Below are positions 6,851-14,836 of a stretch of DNA of 54,034 bases, piece after piece; positions within the stretch are counted from its first letter, which is position 1; every line of letters starts with the position of its first letter. Source of the DNA: Halonotius aquaticus (GTDB lineage: Archaea; Halobacteriota; Halobacteria; Halobacteriales; Haloferacaceae); the NCBI RefSeq assembly GCF_003605575.1, contig NZ_QKNY01000014.1, forward strand, positions 1 to 54,034, written 5' to 3'. The translations under genes were made by a program, and so were the position numbers. The notes under the pieces were generated by a model that did no database searches, was not told the origin of the DNA, and saw nothing but the letters and a program-made list of their open reading frames with translations.

Positions 6851-7234
6851 TCACTCGCCGTCGGGGTCGCCGAATGCCGCCGCGAGATCCAGCAGTTGCA
6901 ACACGGCCGTATCACCGATCCGGTAGTACGTCCATTTTCCTTGCCGGCGTTTTCTGACGATCCCTGCGTCGGCGAGTTCCCGGAGGTGGCTGGCGACCGT
7001 CGACTGTGGCGCATCAAGGACGACCTGGAGTTCACACGCACACATTTCGCCATCTCGGAGGGCATCGAGAATCCGAACCCGAGACTCGTTGGCCAACGCT
7101 TTGAATACCGTCAGCTGGGCGTCGACCTGCGTCTCATCCGCGGCGAGGTCAAATAAGGAGGTCAGTCGCTCATCGGGGTTCTCATAGAGGCGTTCGAGGG
7201 TCTGACGTGTTGATTCCGGGACGGTGTCTGTCAT
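6851..7234 (-). CDS. ArsR-family metalloregulator
   Basis: A 127-residue winged-helix repressor. Residues 43-110 contain the ArsR core: FKALANESRVRILDALRDGE, then the metal-sensor motif MCACEL (C65, C67) at the start of the helix before the recognition helix, like ELCVCDL of arsenite-sensing ArsR. The recognition helix is PQSTVASHLREL and the wing includes RRQGKWTYYRI. It should bind operator DNA as a dimer and release on As(III) or Sb(III). It lies 96 bases downstream of the permease gene on the same strand, so it may be cotranscribed or have its own promoter. The family call is firm; the metal is inferred from C-x-C and context. Confidence 0.88.
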   Translation of the reverse strand: MTDTVPESTRQTLERLYENPDERLTSLFDLAADETQVDAQLTVFKALANESRVRILDALRDGEMCACELQVVLDAPQSTVASHLRELADAGIVRKRRQGKWTYYRIGDTAVLQLLDLAAAFGDPDGE

Positions 7235-7330
7235 ACTCAGGTGTGTCTCGACGGCGGTTGTGTTCGATTCGATACTGATCGGGTCGGGCTAAAAGCGTTT
7301 GTGACCGTGACCGGGGTGGGCGACAGCGAC

Positions 7331-8260
7331 TCAGAGCACGATGTTGAACAACAACCCGATCACCAGGATCCCCGATGCAAGCGTGCCCGCGTAGGCGGCG
7401 ATCAACTCCTTTTGCATCACCTTCTTGAGGATCATGAACTGCGGCAGCGAGAGCGCGGCGACCGACATCATAAACGCGAGGCCGGTGCCGACCGGGAGCC
7501 CCTTACCGAGCAGCGACTCGACGACCGGAATCACCCCGAGGATGTCGGTGTACATCGGCACGCCGACAGCGACCGCGCCGAAGACACCCCACTGTCCAGA
7601 GAGGTAGGTCTCGACTAGCTGTTCGGGAAGGTAGCCGTGGATGAGCGCGCCGACCCCGACGCCGACGATGACATACGGGATGATCTCCAGGATGATCTCT
7701 TTGGCTTCGGCGTAAGCCTCTTCGAGCCGTTCGCGTCTGGTCGGCTCGTCAATATCGACCTCCGAATCGCCGAACTCGAAGTCGTCGACGTAGCGGTCAA
7801 ATCCGAGGAGATTGAGCGAGTAGCCGCTTGTCATCCCGATGGCGATCCCGCTGACCGCATACAGCGCGGTCAACTCAAAGCCGACAACGCCCGGCAGGAC
7901 GACGAGGGCGGCCTCGTTGATCATCGGCGAGACCGCCAAGAACGTGATCGTGATGCCGAACGGAATGCCCGCGCCGACCATCCCCAGAAAGATCGGGATC
8001 GTCGAACATGAGCAGAACGGTGAGACGATCCCCATGAGCGCGGCCAGCACGTATCCGGTGAAAGCCGTCTTCCCGTCGAGATAGTCCCGGATCTTCTCCG
8101 GCGGGAAGTAGGTGCGCAGGTAGGTAACCCCGAAGATCACGGCTGTCAGAATGGCGAGGATCTTCAGCGTGTCGTACACGAAGAAGTGAGCACTCGCTCT
8201 GGGGGCCCCAGTGAGGCCGATGGTGTCGACAACCCACGTTGCGAACTGCTTGAAGACCAT
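7331..8260 (-). CDS. ArsP/DUF318-type permease
   Basis: A 309-residue polytopic membrane protein with eight or so hydrophobic segments in two blocks (about 30-160 and 195-309), separated by a charged cytoplasmic loop. The signature GIVSPFCSCSTIPIFLGMVG (near residues 78-97) is the conserved C-S-C-S element of the ArsP/YraQ (DUF318) permease family. ArsP exports trivalent methylated or aromatic arsenicals in bacteria, while other members have unknown substrates. It starts 6 bases after the small thioredoxin gene, forming an operon. Pairing with a redox-active thioredoxin is common for this family and suggests handling of thiol-reactive metalloids. The exact substrate is not provable here. Confidence 0.85.
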   Translation of the reverse strand: MVFKQFATWVVDTIGLTGAPRASAHFFVYDTLKILAILTAVIFGVTYLRTYFPPEKIRDYLDGKTAFTGYVLAALMGIVSPFCSCSTIPIFLGMVGAGIPFGITITFLAVSPMINEAALVVLPGVVGFELTALYAVSGIAIGMTSGYSLNLLGFDRYVDDFEFGDSEVDIDEPTRRERLEEAYAEAKEIILEIIPYVIVGVGVGALIHGYLPEQLVETYLSGQWGVFGAVAVGVPMYTDILGVIPVVESLLGKGLPVGTGLAFMMSVAALSLPQFMILKKVMQKELIAAYAGTLASGILVIGLLFNIVL

Positions 8261-8266
8261 TCCGGG

Positions 8267-8509
8267 TTAGACGTGCTCCGTGATGATCGATTCCAGTTCG
8301 GGTTCCGACGGCGTCGTGCCGCTGAAGACCATTTCGTCGTCGATCTCGAAGCCTGGCGTCGACATGACGCCCTTGGCGGCCAATTCGGTCATATCGGTTT
8401 CCTTCGTTACGTTGGCGTCGATACCATTGCGGTCGATAATCGCTTCGGCTGTCTCTTTGAGATCCGTACAGTTGCTACAGTTTGATGGCCCGTAGACGGT
8501 GATTTTCAT
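8267..8509 (-). CDS. Small redox-active thioredoxin-like protein (MTH895 type)
   Basis: An 80-residue thioredoxin-fold protein beginning MKITVYGPSNCSNCTDLKET. The redox pair is C11-S-N-C14, and the cis-proline position is seen in V-M-S-T-P-G-F. This short form with an early CxxC matches the small redox-active disulfide protein 2 family of archaea. The start at 8509 is supported by GGAG 8 bases upstream; a longer frame from 8587 would add a non-conserved basic extension. It is first in an operon with the ArsP-like permease. It may reduce or deliver the permease substrate, which is an inference from pairing. Confidence 0.85.
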   Translation of the reverse strand: MKITVYGPSNCSNCTDLKETAEAIIDRNGIDANVTKETDMTELAAKGVMSTPGFEIDDEMVFSGTTPSEPELESIITEHV

Positions 8510-8579
8510 TGTCTTTCTCCTGTGTTGATACCGACAACCGTTCGTCGATCTGTACCGGTCGTGTCGGCAGTTGTCTCCG

Positions 8580-8607
8580 ACATACATATCGGTAAAATAC
8601 GGTATGT
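8580..8607 (-). promoter_or_regulatory. Promoter/operator of the thioredoxin-permease operon
   Basis: ACATAC (8580-8585) and GTATGT (8602-8607) form an inverted repeat around an AT-rich core containing the minus-strand box GTATTTTA (8593-8600). An ArsR-type repressor binding here would occlude the TATA box. The predicted transcript would have a leader of about 60 bases with a Shine-Dalgarno sequence, unlike the leaderless genes elsewhere in the window. Confidence 0.4.
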
Positions 8608-8609
8608 GT

Positions 8610-8990
8610 TAAATACATTTCGAAGAATTCCGATTTGTATATAATCTGTCGATGATATAATTTTATTAATCGAATCGGGATTACAATCGAAACAGCGAAA
8701 TGATGCCATTTTAGCCATATTACAGCACAAAAAGCGACGAGCAGTTCAATAGCAGCGCTTGCTCGATCACAATATTGAATCAAAAATACTCGATATGAAT
8801 TTCCGAATCAAATCCAGTAGCTTCGAAAACAGGTTACCTCGACTGCAATCAGTCGAGTGCTCCCGGAAGACGGCTGTATCACGCTGCGAGTCGCTCGCGG
8901 CAGGCGATATTCGGGTTGGATGGGTGGCTTTGGCTCATGATCGGTTCGCTGAGCGGAAGGAGATGCAAAAACGGAGTGCGGTGTGACTAC
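8610..8990. other. AT-rich intergenic stretch with one hairpin, no gene seen
   Basis: About 380 bases between the two minus-strand metalloid operons. The part from 8610 to about 8720 is strikingly AT-rich compared with its neighbours. CTCGACTG-CAAT-CAGTCGAG (8838-8857) is a perfect 8-base stem with a 4-base loop, 133 bases beyond the hcsS stop; it could be a terminator or a processing structure. Reading frames here are short and have no haloarchaeal coding bias. Confidence 0.5.
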
Positions 8991-9182
8991 TTAACAGCAG
9001 TCGTCGCCAGCACCGCAGGCGCTGCCGTAGTCGATACCGATCTCCCGGCCGAGGGCGTCGTTACACCGCATCAGCAGCGAGTTGAACTCGAATTGGCTCT
9101 GTTCGCGCTGGGCGTTGCGAAGCTCCTCGCCGAGTTCTTCGGCGGCTGCCAAGACCTCTTGCTCGGAGGTGCTCAACAGCAC
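8991..9182 (-). CDS. hcsS: Halo-CC-star short protein (YlbF-like, Cys-Cys C-terminus)
   Basis: A 63-residue helical protein ending in GAGDDCC immediately before the stop. The body (EQEVLAAAEELGEELRNAQR and after) resembles the second half of YlbF/YmcA-family proteins. I recall paired haloarchaeal families with terminal Cys-Cys being named HcsL and HcsS (halo-CC-star, long and short); this is the short one, and the name is from memory. Its ATG at 9182 overlaps the end of hcsL by 10 bases, showing translational coupling. As the last gene of arsD-arsA-hcsL-hcsS, its terminal cysteine pair suggests thiolate binding of As(III) or Sb(III), or docking to ArsA. That role is inferred. Confidence 0.75.
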   Translation of the reverse strand: MLLSTSEQEVLAAAEELGEELRNAQREQSQFEFNSLLMRCNDALGREIGIDYGSACGAGDDCC

Positions 9183-9538
9183 CCACCTCCCGAGGACTGG
9201 GCGAACTCCATCCCGATCGGCTCGCTGATCACGTCGTTGGTCTCCTGGAGCAACTCGACCAACGCTGTCTGTGCCTGCCTGTGTTGTTGGATCGTCTCGT
9301 TTTGCTCCAACTCCTCTTGGATCTCCTGGAGTTCGGCCATGAGCTCCTGATCGAAGCTCGTCTGCAACTGTCGCTGTTTCTGTCGGTACCCATCGAGCAG
9401 CGCCATGGCCTCGTCGTCGTTTTCGAGCCGTTCGTTCGCGGCCATGAACTCCTGGTACGTGTCGCTGTTCTCGATGGCGTCGATGAACGCCTGTAGCTTT
9501 CCTTCGACTGCGTCTTCGACGGGTTGGGTTTCACTCAT
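9173..9538 (-). CDS. hcsL: Halo-CC-star long protein (YlbF family, Cys-Cys C-terminus)
   Basis: A 121-residue alpha-helical protein of the YlbF/YmcA (Com_YlbF) family. It has the long two-helix region SDTYQEFMAANERLENDDEA, then LLDGYRQKQRQLQ, and a second helix pair near 70-105. The C-terminus is SSGGGCC directly before the stop, a flexible Gly/Ser arm carrying two cysteines. In bacteria YlbF-type proteins form complexes affecting mRNA processing and carry Fe-S clusters. Here the context is arsenical: its ATG overlaps the arsA stop as ATGA, and hcsS overlaps its end. A metalloid-binding or ArsA-partner role is plausible but unproven. The hcsL name is from memory. Confidence 0.78.
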   Translation of the reverse strand: MSETQPVEDAVEGKLQAFIDAIENSDTYQEFMAANERLENDDEAMALLDGYRQKQRQLQTSFDQELMAELQEIQEELEQNETIQQHRQAQTALVELLQETNDVISEPIGMEFAQSSGGGCC

Positions 9539-11475
9539 TGTTGTGACACCTCTGCGGTTTGTTTGTCGGTGAGTTCAGCCAATCCGCTCACAGCGTCGCC
9601 GAACGCGCTGAGTTCTGCAAGGCCGATGGGCTCATCCTGTCGGAGCGGCGCGCACATCAATGGCGTCTCGAAGCGATCCTTGATTTCGCCGAGATACTGC
9701 TGCTGTTGGGCTCGCCGGTTAGCGAAAAAGGCGTTGTCGCCGTACTCCTCGGGCAGGAGGTAGTTGGCGACGACAAAGGCGGTCTCGATGCCGACCTGAT
9801 CCTTCAGATCCTCGGCCGCGCGATGAGCTTCCATCATCGGCGTGTACTCGGGGTACATGACGAAGGCAAACGAGCTTTTGTCTGGGTTCTGCATCGTCTC
9901 GATGACGTTGTCGTACTGGTCGCCTTTCGCGGGCGCGGCACCCTTCGTCAGCGAGCCGAGATCCATGAAGCCCTTCCAGTCCGACGGGAGTTCGAGCAGT
10001 CGCAGGGTGTGGCCGGTCGGGGCGGTATCGAAGACGACGATGTCGTAACCATCCTCGTCGAAGTAGCCCACGAACTTTTCGAGAGCCGCCATCTCCTCGG
10101 CGCACGGCGACTCCAGTTCCTCCTCAACGTTTGCGATAGCCGCGTCAACGTCGATCTCGGTGTCTTCCTTCTCGGCGTACATCTCGGTGACGTGATCGAG
10201 AACCTGCTGGCGGTACTCTTCGAGGGCCTTCTCTTGGTCGATGCGGGCTGCATCGAGGTTTGCTTGGCTTACTGAGGTCGGATCGTGGCCGACCGGTTCG
10301 CCGAAGATGTCTTCGAGATGGGCGGCCGGATCGGTCGTCACCACGAGCGTCTCGTAGCCCGCCTCGGCGAGTTTGGTCGCCGAGGTTGCAGCGATGGTCG
10401 ACTTACCGACGCCGCCCTTCCCGGTGAAGAACAGATAGCGTGTCTCGCCGTCGACCGGCTGGAGCTTTTCGGTAACAGCGTCAGGATCGGTCAGCGAGTC
10501 GAAGTCGATCGCCTCGTCGGTGTCGACGTTGGTTGCCGCCCCCACGTCGACGGTCGCTTCGTCGCCATCGTAGAGGACGCCACCCACGTCGGCCAGGAGG
10601 TCGAGCCCGGCGATCTCGCCGGGCTGCAGCGGGTAGGTTGCCATCGCCTCGGCGTCGAACTCCTCGCGTGCGCGCTTGATGACCGCCTGTTCGTCCTCGC
10701 GTTTGCCCTCGAAGAAGGGGTCTTCACAGACCGATTCGGGCAGATAGCCGTTGATAATGAGGAGCTGTGATTCGATGCCCAACTCGCCAAGATCCGACGC
10801 GCTCCGCTGGATCTCGTCGATCGAGGAGTCCTCTGGCTTGCCGACGAAGGCAAACGACGTTTGCTCGCTGTCTTGGAGGGTGTCGATAGCGCGCTCGTAA
10901 TCCTGCTTGCGCTCCTCCATCGAGGCGGCGGGGCCGATACAGGTCGAGCCGCCCTTTTCGAGTTCAGCGTTCCAGTCGGAGGGGAGCTCCATCAGCCGGA
11001 TCGTGTGGCCCGTGGGTGCGGTATCGAAGACGACCACGTCGTACGCCGGGGAATCCATGAAGTCGACAAAGTTGTCGAAGGCGGCGATCTCCTCGACACA
11101 CGGGCTGTTGAGCTGTTCTTCGACCGCCTGGATCTGCTCGTCGTCGAGCAACTCTCTCATCGGCTCGATGGTCTCTTGGCGGTACTCCTCGGCAGCCTCG
11201 TCGGGATCGATCTCGATGGCCGAGAGGTTGTCGATGTCGTTGATCCCGGTGACCTCGTGGCCGATCTCTTGGCCGAAGATGTCCGAGAGATTCGGCGCGG
11301 GGTCGGTCGTCACCAGCAGGGTGTTGTAGTCGTTGTCGGCGAGCCACGTCGCTGTCGCACAGCTGACGGTGCTCTTGCCGACGCCGCCTTTCCCGCTGAA
11401 GAAAACGAACTCGGTGTCTTCGCCGCTCGGTTCAACGATCTCTCGGGCGTCTGTCGTTGGTTGCGTCGTTGCCAT
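9535..11475 (-). CDS. arsA: ArsA arsenite efflux ATPase (two-domain)
   Basis: A 646-residue protein made of two homologous ATPase halves, as in plasmid-type ArsA. The P-loops GKGGVGKST are at 28-36 and 352-360. Both halves contain the DTAPTGHT switch followed by the R-L-x-E-L-P-S-D-W block. Likely As(III)/Sb(III) thiol ligands are C126 and C179 in the first half and C458 in the second; C126 and C458 lie in the repeated SPCxEE motif. ArsA couples ATP hydrolysis to arsenite export, normally with ArsB or Acr3 at the membrane; no such transporter is seen nearby, only an ArsP-type permease 1.3 kb away. It lies 3 bases after arsD and is ATGA-coupled to hcsL. Confidence 0.95.
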   Translation of the reverse strand: MATTQPTTDAREIVEPSGEDTEFVFFSGKGGVGKSTVSCATATWLADNDYNTLLVTTDPAPNLSDIFGQEIGHEVTGINDIDNLSAIEIDPDEAAEEYRQETIEPMRELLDDEQIQAVEEQLNSPCVEEIAAFDNFVDFMDSPAYDVVVFDTAPTGHTIRLMELPSDWNAELEKGGSTCIGPAASMEERKQDYERAIDTLQDSEQTSFAFVGKPEDSSIDEIQRSASDLGELGIESQLLIINGYLPESVCEDPFFEGKREDEQAVIKRAREEFDAEAMATYPLQPGEIAGLDLLADVGGVLYDGDEATVDVGAATNVDTDEAIDFDSLTDPDAVTEKLQPVDGETRYLFFTGKGGVGKSTIAATSATKLAEAGYETLVVTTDPAAHLEDIFGEPVGHDPTSVSQANLDAARIDQEKALEEYRQQVLDHVTEMYAEKEDTEIDVDAAIANVEEELESPCAEEMAALEKFVGYFDEDGYDIVVFDTAPTGHTLRLLELPSDWKGFMDLGSLTKGAAPAKGDQYDNVIETMQNPDKSSFAFVMYPEYTPMMEAHRAAEDLKDQVGIETAFVVANYLLPEEYGDNAFFANRRAQQQQYLGEIKDRFETPLMCAPLRQDEPIGLAELSAFGDAVSGLAELTDKQTAEVSQQ

Positions 11476-11478
11476 TAC

Positions 11479-11805
11479 TTAGGCCTCCTGCGGTTGGTCG
11501 GCGCGCAGTTCAGCCGCCAGCTCGTCGTAGGAGAGGTACTCCTCCTTGGCAACGATCTCGCCGTCGACAGTCGTGATCGGGAGGATTTCAGGGCCATTCT
11601 CCTGGACGAGGTCGTAGATCTCCTCGGTGTTGAGGAACTGATCGATGTTGTGCTGCATGTTAGCACGCGAGATCTCGGCCTCGTCGAACTCATCTTCGAG
11701 TTGGTCGAGTGCAGCACTCAGTTCGACGAGTTCGTCGTCGGGGTTGGGGCCACAGACACCCGTCGAACAACACATCGCTTCTTCGTAGAGTTTGAGTTGG
11801 GTCAT
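11479..11805 (-). CDS. arsD: ArsD arsenic metallochaperone
   Basis: A 108-residue protein with the ArsD fold and the essential metal-binding cysteines exactly placed: C12, C13 and C18 in MCCSTGVCGPNPDDEL. In the E. coli family member these residues bind As(III) and hand it to ArsA. The rest is a thioredoxin-like domain (QFLNTEEIYDLVQENGPEIL, then P-I-T-T-V-D-G-E-I). The later Cys pairs of plasmid ArsD are absent and are known to be dispensable. It is first in the operon, with only 3 bases to arsA, which fits direct chaperone transfer. The start is unambiguous. Confidence 0.95.
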   Translation of the reverse strand: MTQLKLYEEAMCCSTGVCGPNPDDELVELSAALDQLEDEFDEAEISRANMQHNIDQFLNTEEIYDLVQENGPEILPITTVDGEIVAKEEYLSYDELAAELRADQPQEA

Positions 11806-12280
11806 TGGTTGCGTAATCGGTAATCAAACGAGTCTCGACTGTGCGGAACTATCGACCGTGATCAGGGTTGTCTCGACTCGATCTCATTTGAGCAAAACAT
11901 GAACCGTACACCTAAACGTTTCGATGATCACTAACGCAAGCTGGCTCGAACCAACTCAGCCGGCGAAGCTATCGAGTGCACACGAGTCGGTGTCTGTCTC
12001 GGTGAGCGTGAGACGGGTGAGAGGAGGGCGCGCTTGCGATAAAAACGGTTCTTAGACATCGAACGGGGGCATAGCGGATGATGGTCACGCCGACCACCTC
12101 GCTATCCAGTGAGTCACTCACCGGATACATCGCCCCTGTGATCAGCTCACTATCGGTGAAATTGACGCGTGTGTAGTCGGCCAGTAAATTAAATCAGCTG
12201 AAGAAATAGTAAATCGTTTTTATCTCGTTGATTGCACAGATCTGTCTCAGGCCGCAATCGTTATTTGAGTATCAGTCAAA
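11806..12280. promoter_or_regulatory. Divergent arsD/arsR2 regulatory region
   Basis: The 475-base gap between arsD (minus) and arsR2 (plus) has several symmetric elements. TATCC-A-GTGAGT-C-ACTCAC-C-GGATA (12103-12127) is a 25-base inverted repeat with one mismatched pair. ACAGATCTGT (12236-12245) is a perfect palindrome framed by GATTGC (12230-12235) and GCAATC (12254-12259). GTCTCGACT occurs as direct copies at 11832 and 11870. TTATTTG at 12261-12267 is the likely TATA box of arsR2. I see no convincing gene in the gap. Which regulator binds which site is unknown. Confidence 0.5.
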
Positions 12281-12682
12281 ATGAGTAGTATGTCAACGAC
12301 AGAGCGGCTCCAGCGGTATCTCACCGACGAACTGGGGAGTTGCACGAACGAGACACTCCAAGAGCGGCTTGAGGAGCTTGAGGAATTAGACACCGCGGTT
12401 GACGGCCCTGATATCGAGACCGATATCGCCGTGCTCTCGGCGGTGTCCAACGAGACACGATACCGGATTCTCCGGATTCTCCACACGGCGTCCGATGAGC
12501 TGTGTGTCTGTGAGTTCACGCCGCTGCTGGAGGTCAGCGACAGCGCGATCAGTCACGCCCTGTCGCAGCTGACCGACGCCGGATTGATCACGCGCCGGAA
12601 AGACGGCAAGTGGCGAAAGTACGCCACCACGCCGAAAGCCACCGCGCTGCTTGTCGCTCTTGATGGCGCGCGCGAGCTGTAG
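12281..12682 (+). CDS. Second ArsR-family metalloregulator
   Basis: A 133-residue winged-helix protein. An N-terminal coiled segment (about residues 1-42) precedes the ArsR core DIAVLSAVSNETRYRILRIL. The sensor motif is ELCVCEF (C75, C77), the classic As(III)/Sb(III) site with C-x-C at the DNA-reading helix, then SDSAISHALSQLTDAGLI and the wing RKDGKWRKY. It is divergent from arsD and so should control the arsDA-hcsLS operon and itself. ATG at 12281 gives the longest form; ATG at 12290 is 26 bases from the TTATTTG box and is the likelier start if the mRNA is leaderless. Confidence 0.9.
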   Translation: MSSMSTTERLQRYLTDELGSCTNETLQERLEELEELDTAVDGPDIETDIAVLSAVSNETRYRILRILHTASDELCVCEFTPLLEVSDSAISHALSQLTDAGLITRRKDGKWRKYATTPKATALLVALDGAREL

Positions 12683-12765
12683 CTGGCGACTGTGGATCAG
12701 CGTCTAGTAGTATGAGCCAGCGGCACACAGGTGCGACATCCGGTTTCGTTGGCACCGCCCTGTTC

Positions 12766-13827
12766 TCAGCCGGAGTCCGCAGCGACAACTGAATCAAGTA
12801 GCCCCCGAACGGTAGCGGCCGTCTCCGTCCAGTCGGGTTGAGTCTCGTACCGCTCGCGGGCAGCCTGTCCCATCGTCGCCAGCCGGTCGCGGTCGGCCGC
12901 CAGCGTCGTGATCGCGTCGGCGACAGCGGCCACGTCGCCGGGGTCGACGAGAAACCCATTCTCGCCGTCGGTGACAATGTCGGTCGCGCCGCCGGCTCGC
13001 GAGGCGACCGCCGGCAGCCCGAAGCCCATCCCTTCGAGATAGACGATGCCGTACCCCTCATACTGAGACGGCACGGCCAAGAGGTGATGCTCGCGGAACG
13101 CCGCGGCGAGGGACGCGTCGTCGATGCCGCCGGTGAACGTGACACGCTCGCTCAGCCCGTGGCCGGCGACGCGGTCGTGACAGCCCGAGACGTAGCGCTC
13201 GTCGACCGGGGTGCCGACGACTGTGAGTTCAGCGTCGCCGTCGGCGGCTGCCAGCCCGTCGATGAGCGTGTCGACGCCTTTTCGCGGCGTGATGTTGCCG
13301 ACGAACAGCACGCGGAGTGGCTCCTCGCGTGCACGTTCGTCGATCTGTTCGTCCGCAATCACTGGGTCGAATCGGTCGCCGGCCGGCGGTGCGATCACCG
13401 TCCGCTCGGCGTCGACACCGAGATCGGTGACGACATCGCGGGTGACGCTGCTGTTACAGACGACGCCGTCAACGCTCCGGAGATAGCGACGCTCGACCGC
13501 TCGATACAGCGGCCGCAGGCGTCGGTTCTCACTCGCTCGGAGATGGTGGACGATGCTCACAATCGGCGTCGAGAGCCGTTGGTTCGTCCACGCCAAGGAA
13601 GGATGAGCGAGTTCGTCCTGTAGCAACACGTCGTAGTCGCCAGTGAGTCGCCGTCGCAGCCGGCGGGAGACGTTGTCGAGGAGGCCGCGCGGGTAGGATC
13701 GCCACGGGAGTTCGATCACCTCGACCGTCTCGCCGGCCGCTCGGAGTTCCGCCATGAGTTGGCGGTCGTAGTGAAAGCCGCCCGACTGGGTGTCGAGTTC
13801 GCCGTAGACGACGAGGCCGATCTTCAT
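12766..13827 (-). CDS. GT4-family glycosyltransferase
   Basis: A 353-residue cytoplasmic glycosyltransferase with two Rossmann-like halves. It begins MKIGLVVYGELDTQSGGFHY, containing the glycine-rich acceptor-side loop. The C-terminal half has LRVLFVGNITPRKGVDTLID, typical of GT4 enzymes, and the donor-binding E(x)7E element in PSQYEGYGIVYLEGMGFGLP. It should transfer a sugar from an NDP-sugar with retention. It follows the sulfatase-like gene by 19 bases on the same strand. Next to a CDP-alcohol phosphotransferase locus, it may build a glycolipid or surface glycan, which is an inference. Confidence 0.9.
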   Translation of the reverse strand: MKIGLVVYGELDTQSGGFHYDRQLMAELRAAGETVEVIELPWRSYPRGLLDNVSRRLRRRLTGDYDVLLQDELAHPSLAWTNQRLSTPIVSIVHHLRASENRRLRPLYRAVERRYLRSVDGVVCNSSVTRDVVTDLGVDAERTVIAPPAGDRFDPVIADEQIDERAREEPLRVLFVGNITPRKGVDTLIDGLAAADGDAELTVVGTPVDERYVSGCHDRVAGHGLSERVTFTGGIDDASLAAAFREHHLLAVPSQYEGYGIVYLEGMGFGLPAVASRAGGATDIVTDGENGFLVDPGDVAAVADAITTLAADRDRLATMGQAARERYETQPDWTETAATVRGLLDSVVAADSG

Positions 13828-13846
13828 CCGCGATCCCTCCGTGGCC

Positions 13847-14719
13847 TCATTCGCGGTACCCCAGCGCGCCCAGTCGATCGTCGGCCGTGTCGCCCCCGTA
13901 AACCCGACTTACCGGCAGCGACTCCGGCGGCTCCAGCGTCGGCGTTCGCGTCTGCTGGTCGGTAGCCATCGTTTCCGCCCACGGAACGGTGATGAGCGCG
14001 GGCACGGGCGTTTCCATCGGGTGGCCGTACAGTCCCCACTCGCCGAAGAGGTTGCCGTGATCAGCCGTGATGGCGACTCGGCCGTCGACGTTCTCGCAGA
14101 GCGATTCGACCTCGCTGAGCACGTAGTCGAGATTCGCGCTGTAGGCTGCCCAGACACGGTCGACGCTGACCTCGTTCTGTCGCAGCGCGACCCACGGGTT
14201 CCCCGTGTTGCTGTGACTGCCAGCCCGCACCAGTCCGTCGTCGCCGTCGAGCGGATCGGGGACAAAGGGGTGGTGCGGTTGCATATAGTGGACGACGAGG
14301 CGATCAGGCGCGGTTTCACGCGCAAGCGCGATAGCGCGATCCGTGACCGCCGCTGGTGGGATCGTGTTGTGTCCGTCGTCCCACGCGTATTTCCAGACCT
14401 CATCGAGGGCGGCGAAGGCGTCGGCATCGAGATAGCGATCAGTCCACGTGTTTCCGGTCACCATGACCGTTCGGTCGGATTCGGGGTGACCGCCGAAGGT
14501 GTTTTCCAGCCACTCCGAGGAGGAACTGCCGACCGAGCGGATCGAGCCGATCTCGGGAAGAAAGTCGTAGTCGTCAGCGACTGCCGCGAGCAGGTCGGCC
14601 CGACAGCCATCAAGGACGACCAACACATCCCACGGCCGCTCGAAGACGTTCGTCCCGTACGGCAGCCGCCGGCCGACCGCTTGGATGGCTCGCAGATAGG
14701 CCGTCCCGAGTCGGCTCAT
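13847..14719 (-). CDS. Sulfatase/alkaline phosphatase-superfamily protein
   Basis: A 290-residue protein of the alkaline phosphatase superfamily. It has WDVLVVLDGCRADLL (first metal Asp and nucleophile region) near residue 30-45, HYMQPHHPFVPD in the middle, and ITADHGNLFGEWGLYGHP near the C-terminus (the D-H metal ligands). No signal peptide or membrane helix is seen. Family members hydrolyse or transfer sulfate or phosphate groups; in haloarchaea they often sit in polysaccharide or lipid clusters. The start at 14719 (MSRLGTAYLRAIQ) is chosen over 14797, which would add a non-conserved extension. It is divergent from the Gfo-AKR fusion gene. Confidence 0.85.
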   Translation of the reverse strand: MSRLGTAYLRAIQAVGRRLPYGTNVFERPWDVLVVLDGCRADLLAAVADDYDFLPEIGSIRSVGSSSSEWLENTFGGHPESDRTVMVTGNTWTDRYLDADAFAALDEVWKYAWDDGHNTIPPAAVTDRAIALARETAPDRLVVHYMQPHHPFVPDPLDGDDGLVRAGSHSNTGNPWVALRQNEVSVDRVWAAYSANLDYVLSEVESLCENVDGRVAITADHGNLFGEWGLYGHPMETPVPALITVPWAETMATDQQTRTPTLEPPESLPVSRVYGGDTADDRLGALGYRE

Positions 14720-14836
14720 TCCCGGTTCTACCACGGCGGGATTTCGGCCGAGACTGTCAAAACCCCATCGGCGAGACCCCGGCCCAGCACCAACCATCCC
14801 AAGGGAATTTTACCCCTCGCGCGTGCGGTGAGAGGT

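Noticed and set aside
8759..8986. 75-residue plus-strand frame
   Set aside because: It has no promoter, codon bias or recognisable domain, and it includes a perfect hairpin.
12078..12176. 32-codon frame in the ars intergenic region
   Set aside because: Its codon bias is weak and it is Ser/Thr/Leu-rich; no TATA box is at the right distance, and it contains the 25-base inverted repeat, which better explains the sequence.
13841..14836. Upstream extension of the Gfo-AKR reading frame by about 330 codons
   Set aside because: It lies antisense to the sulfatase-like gene, is Arg/Val/Asp shadow-like, and the Rossmann strand of the real protein begins at the GTG at 14837.
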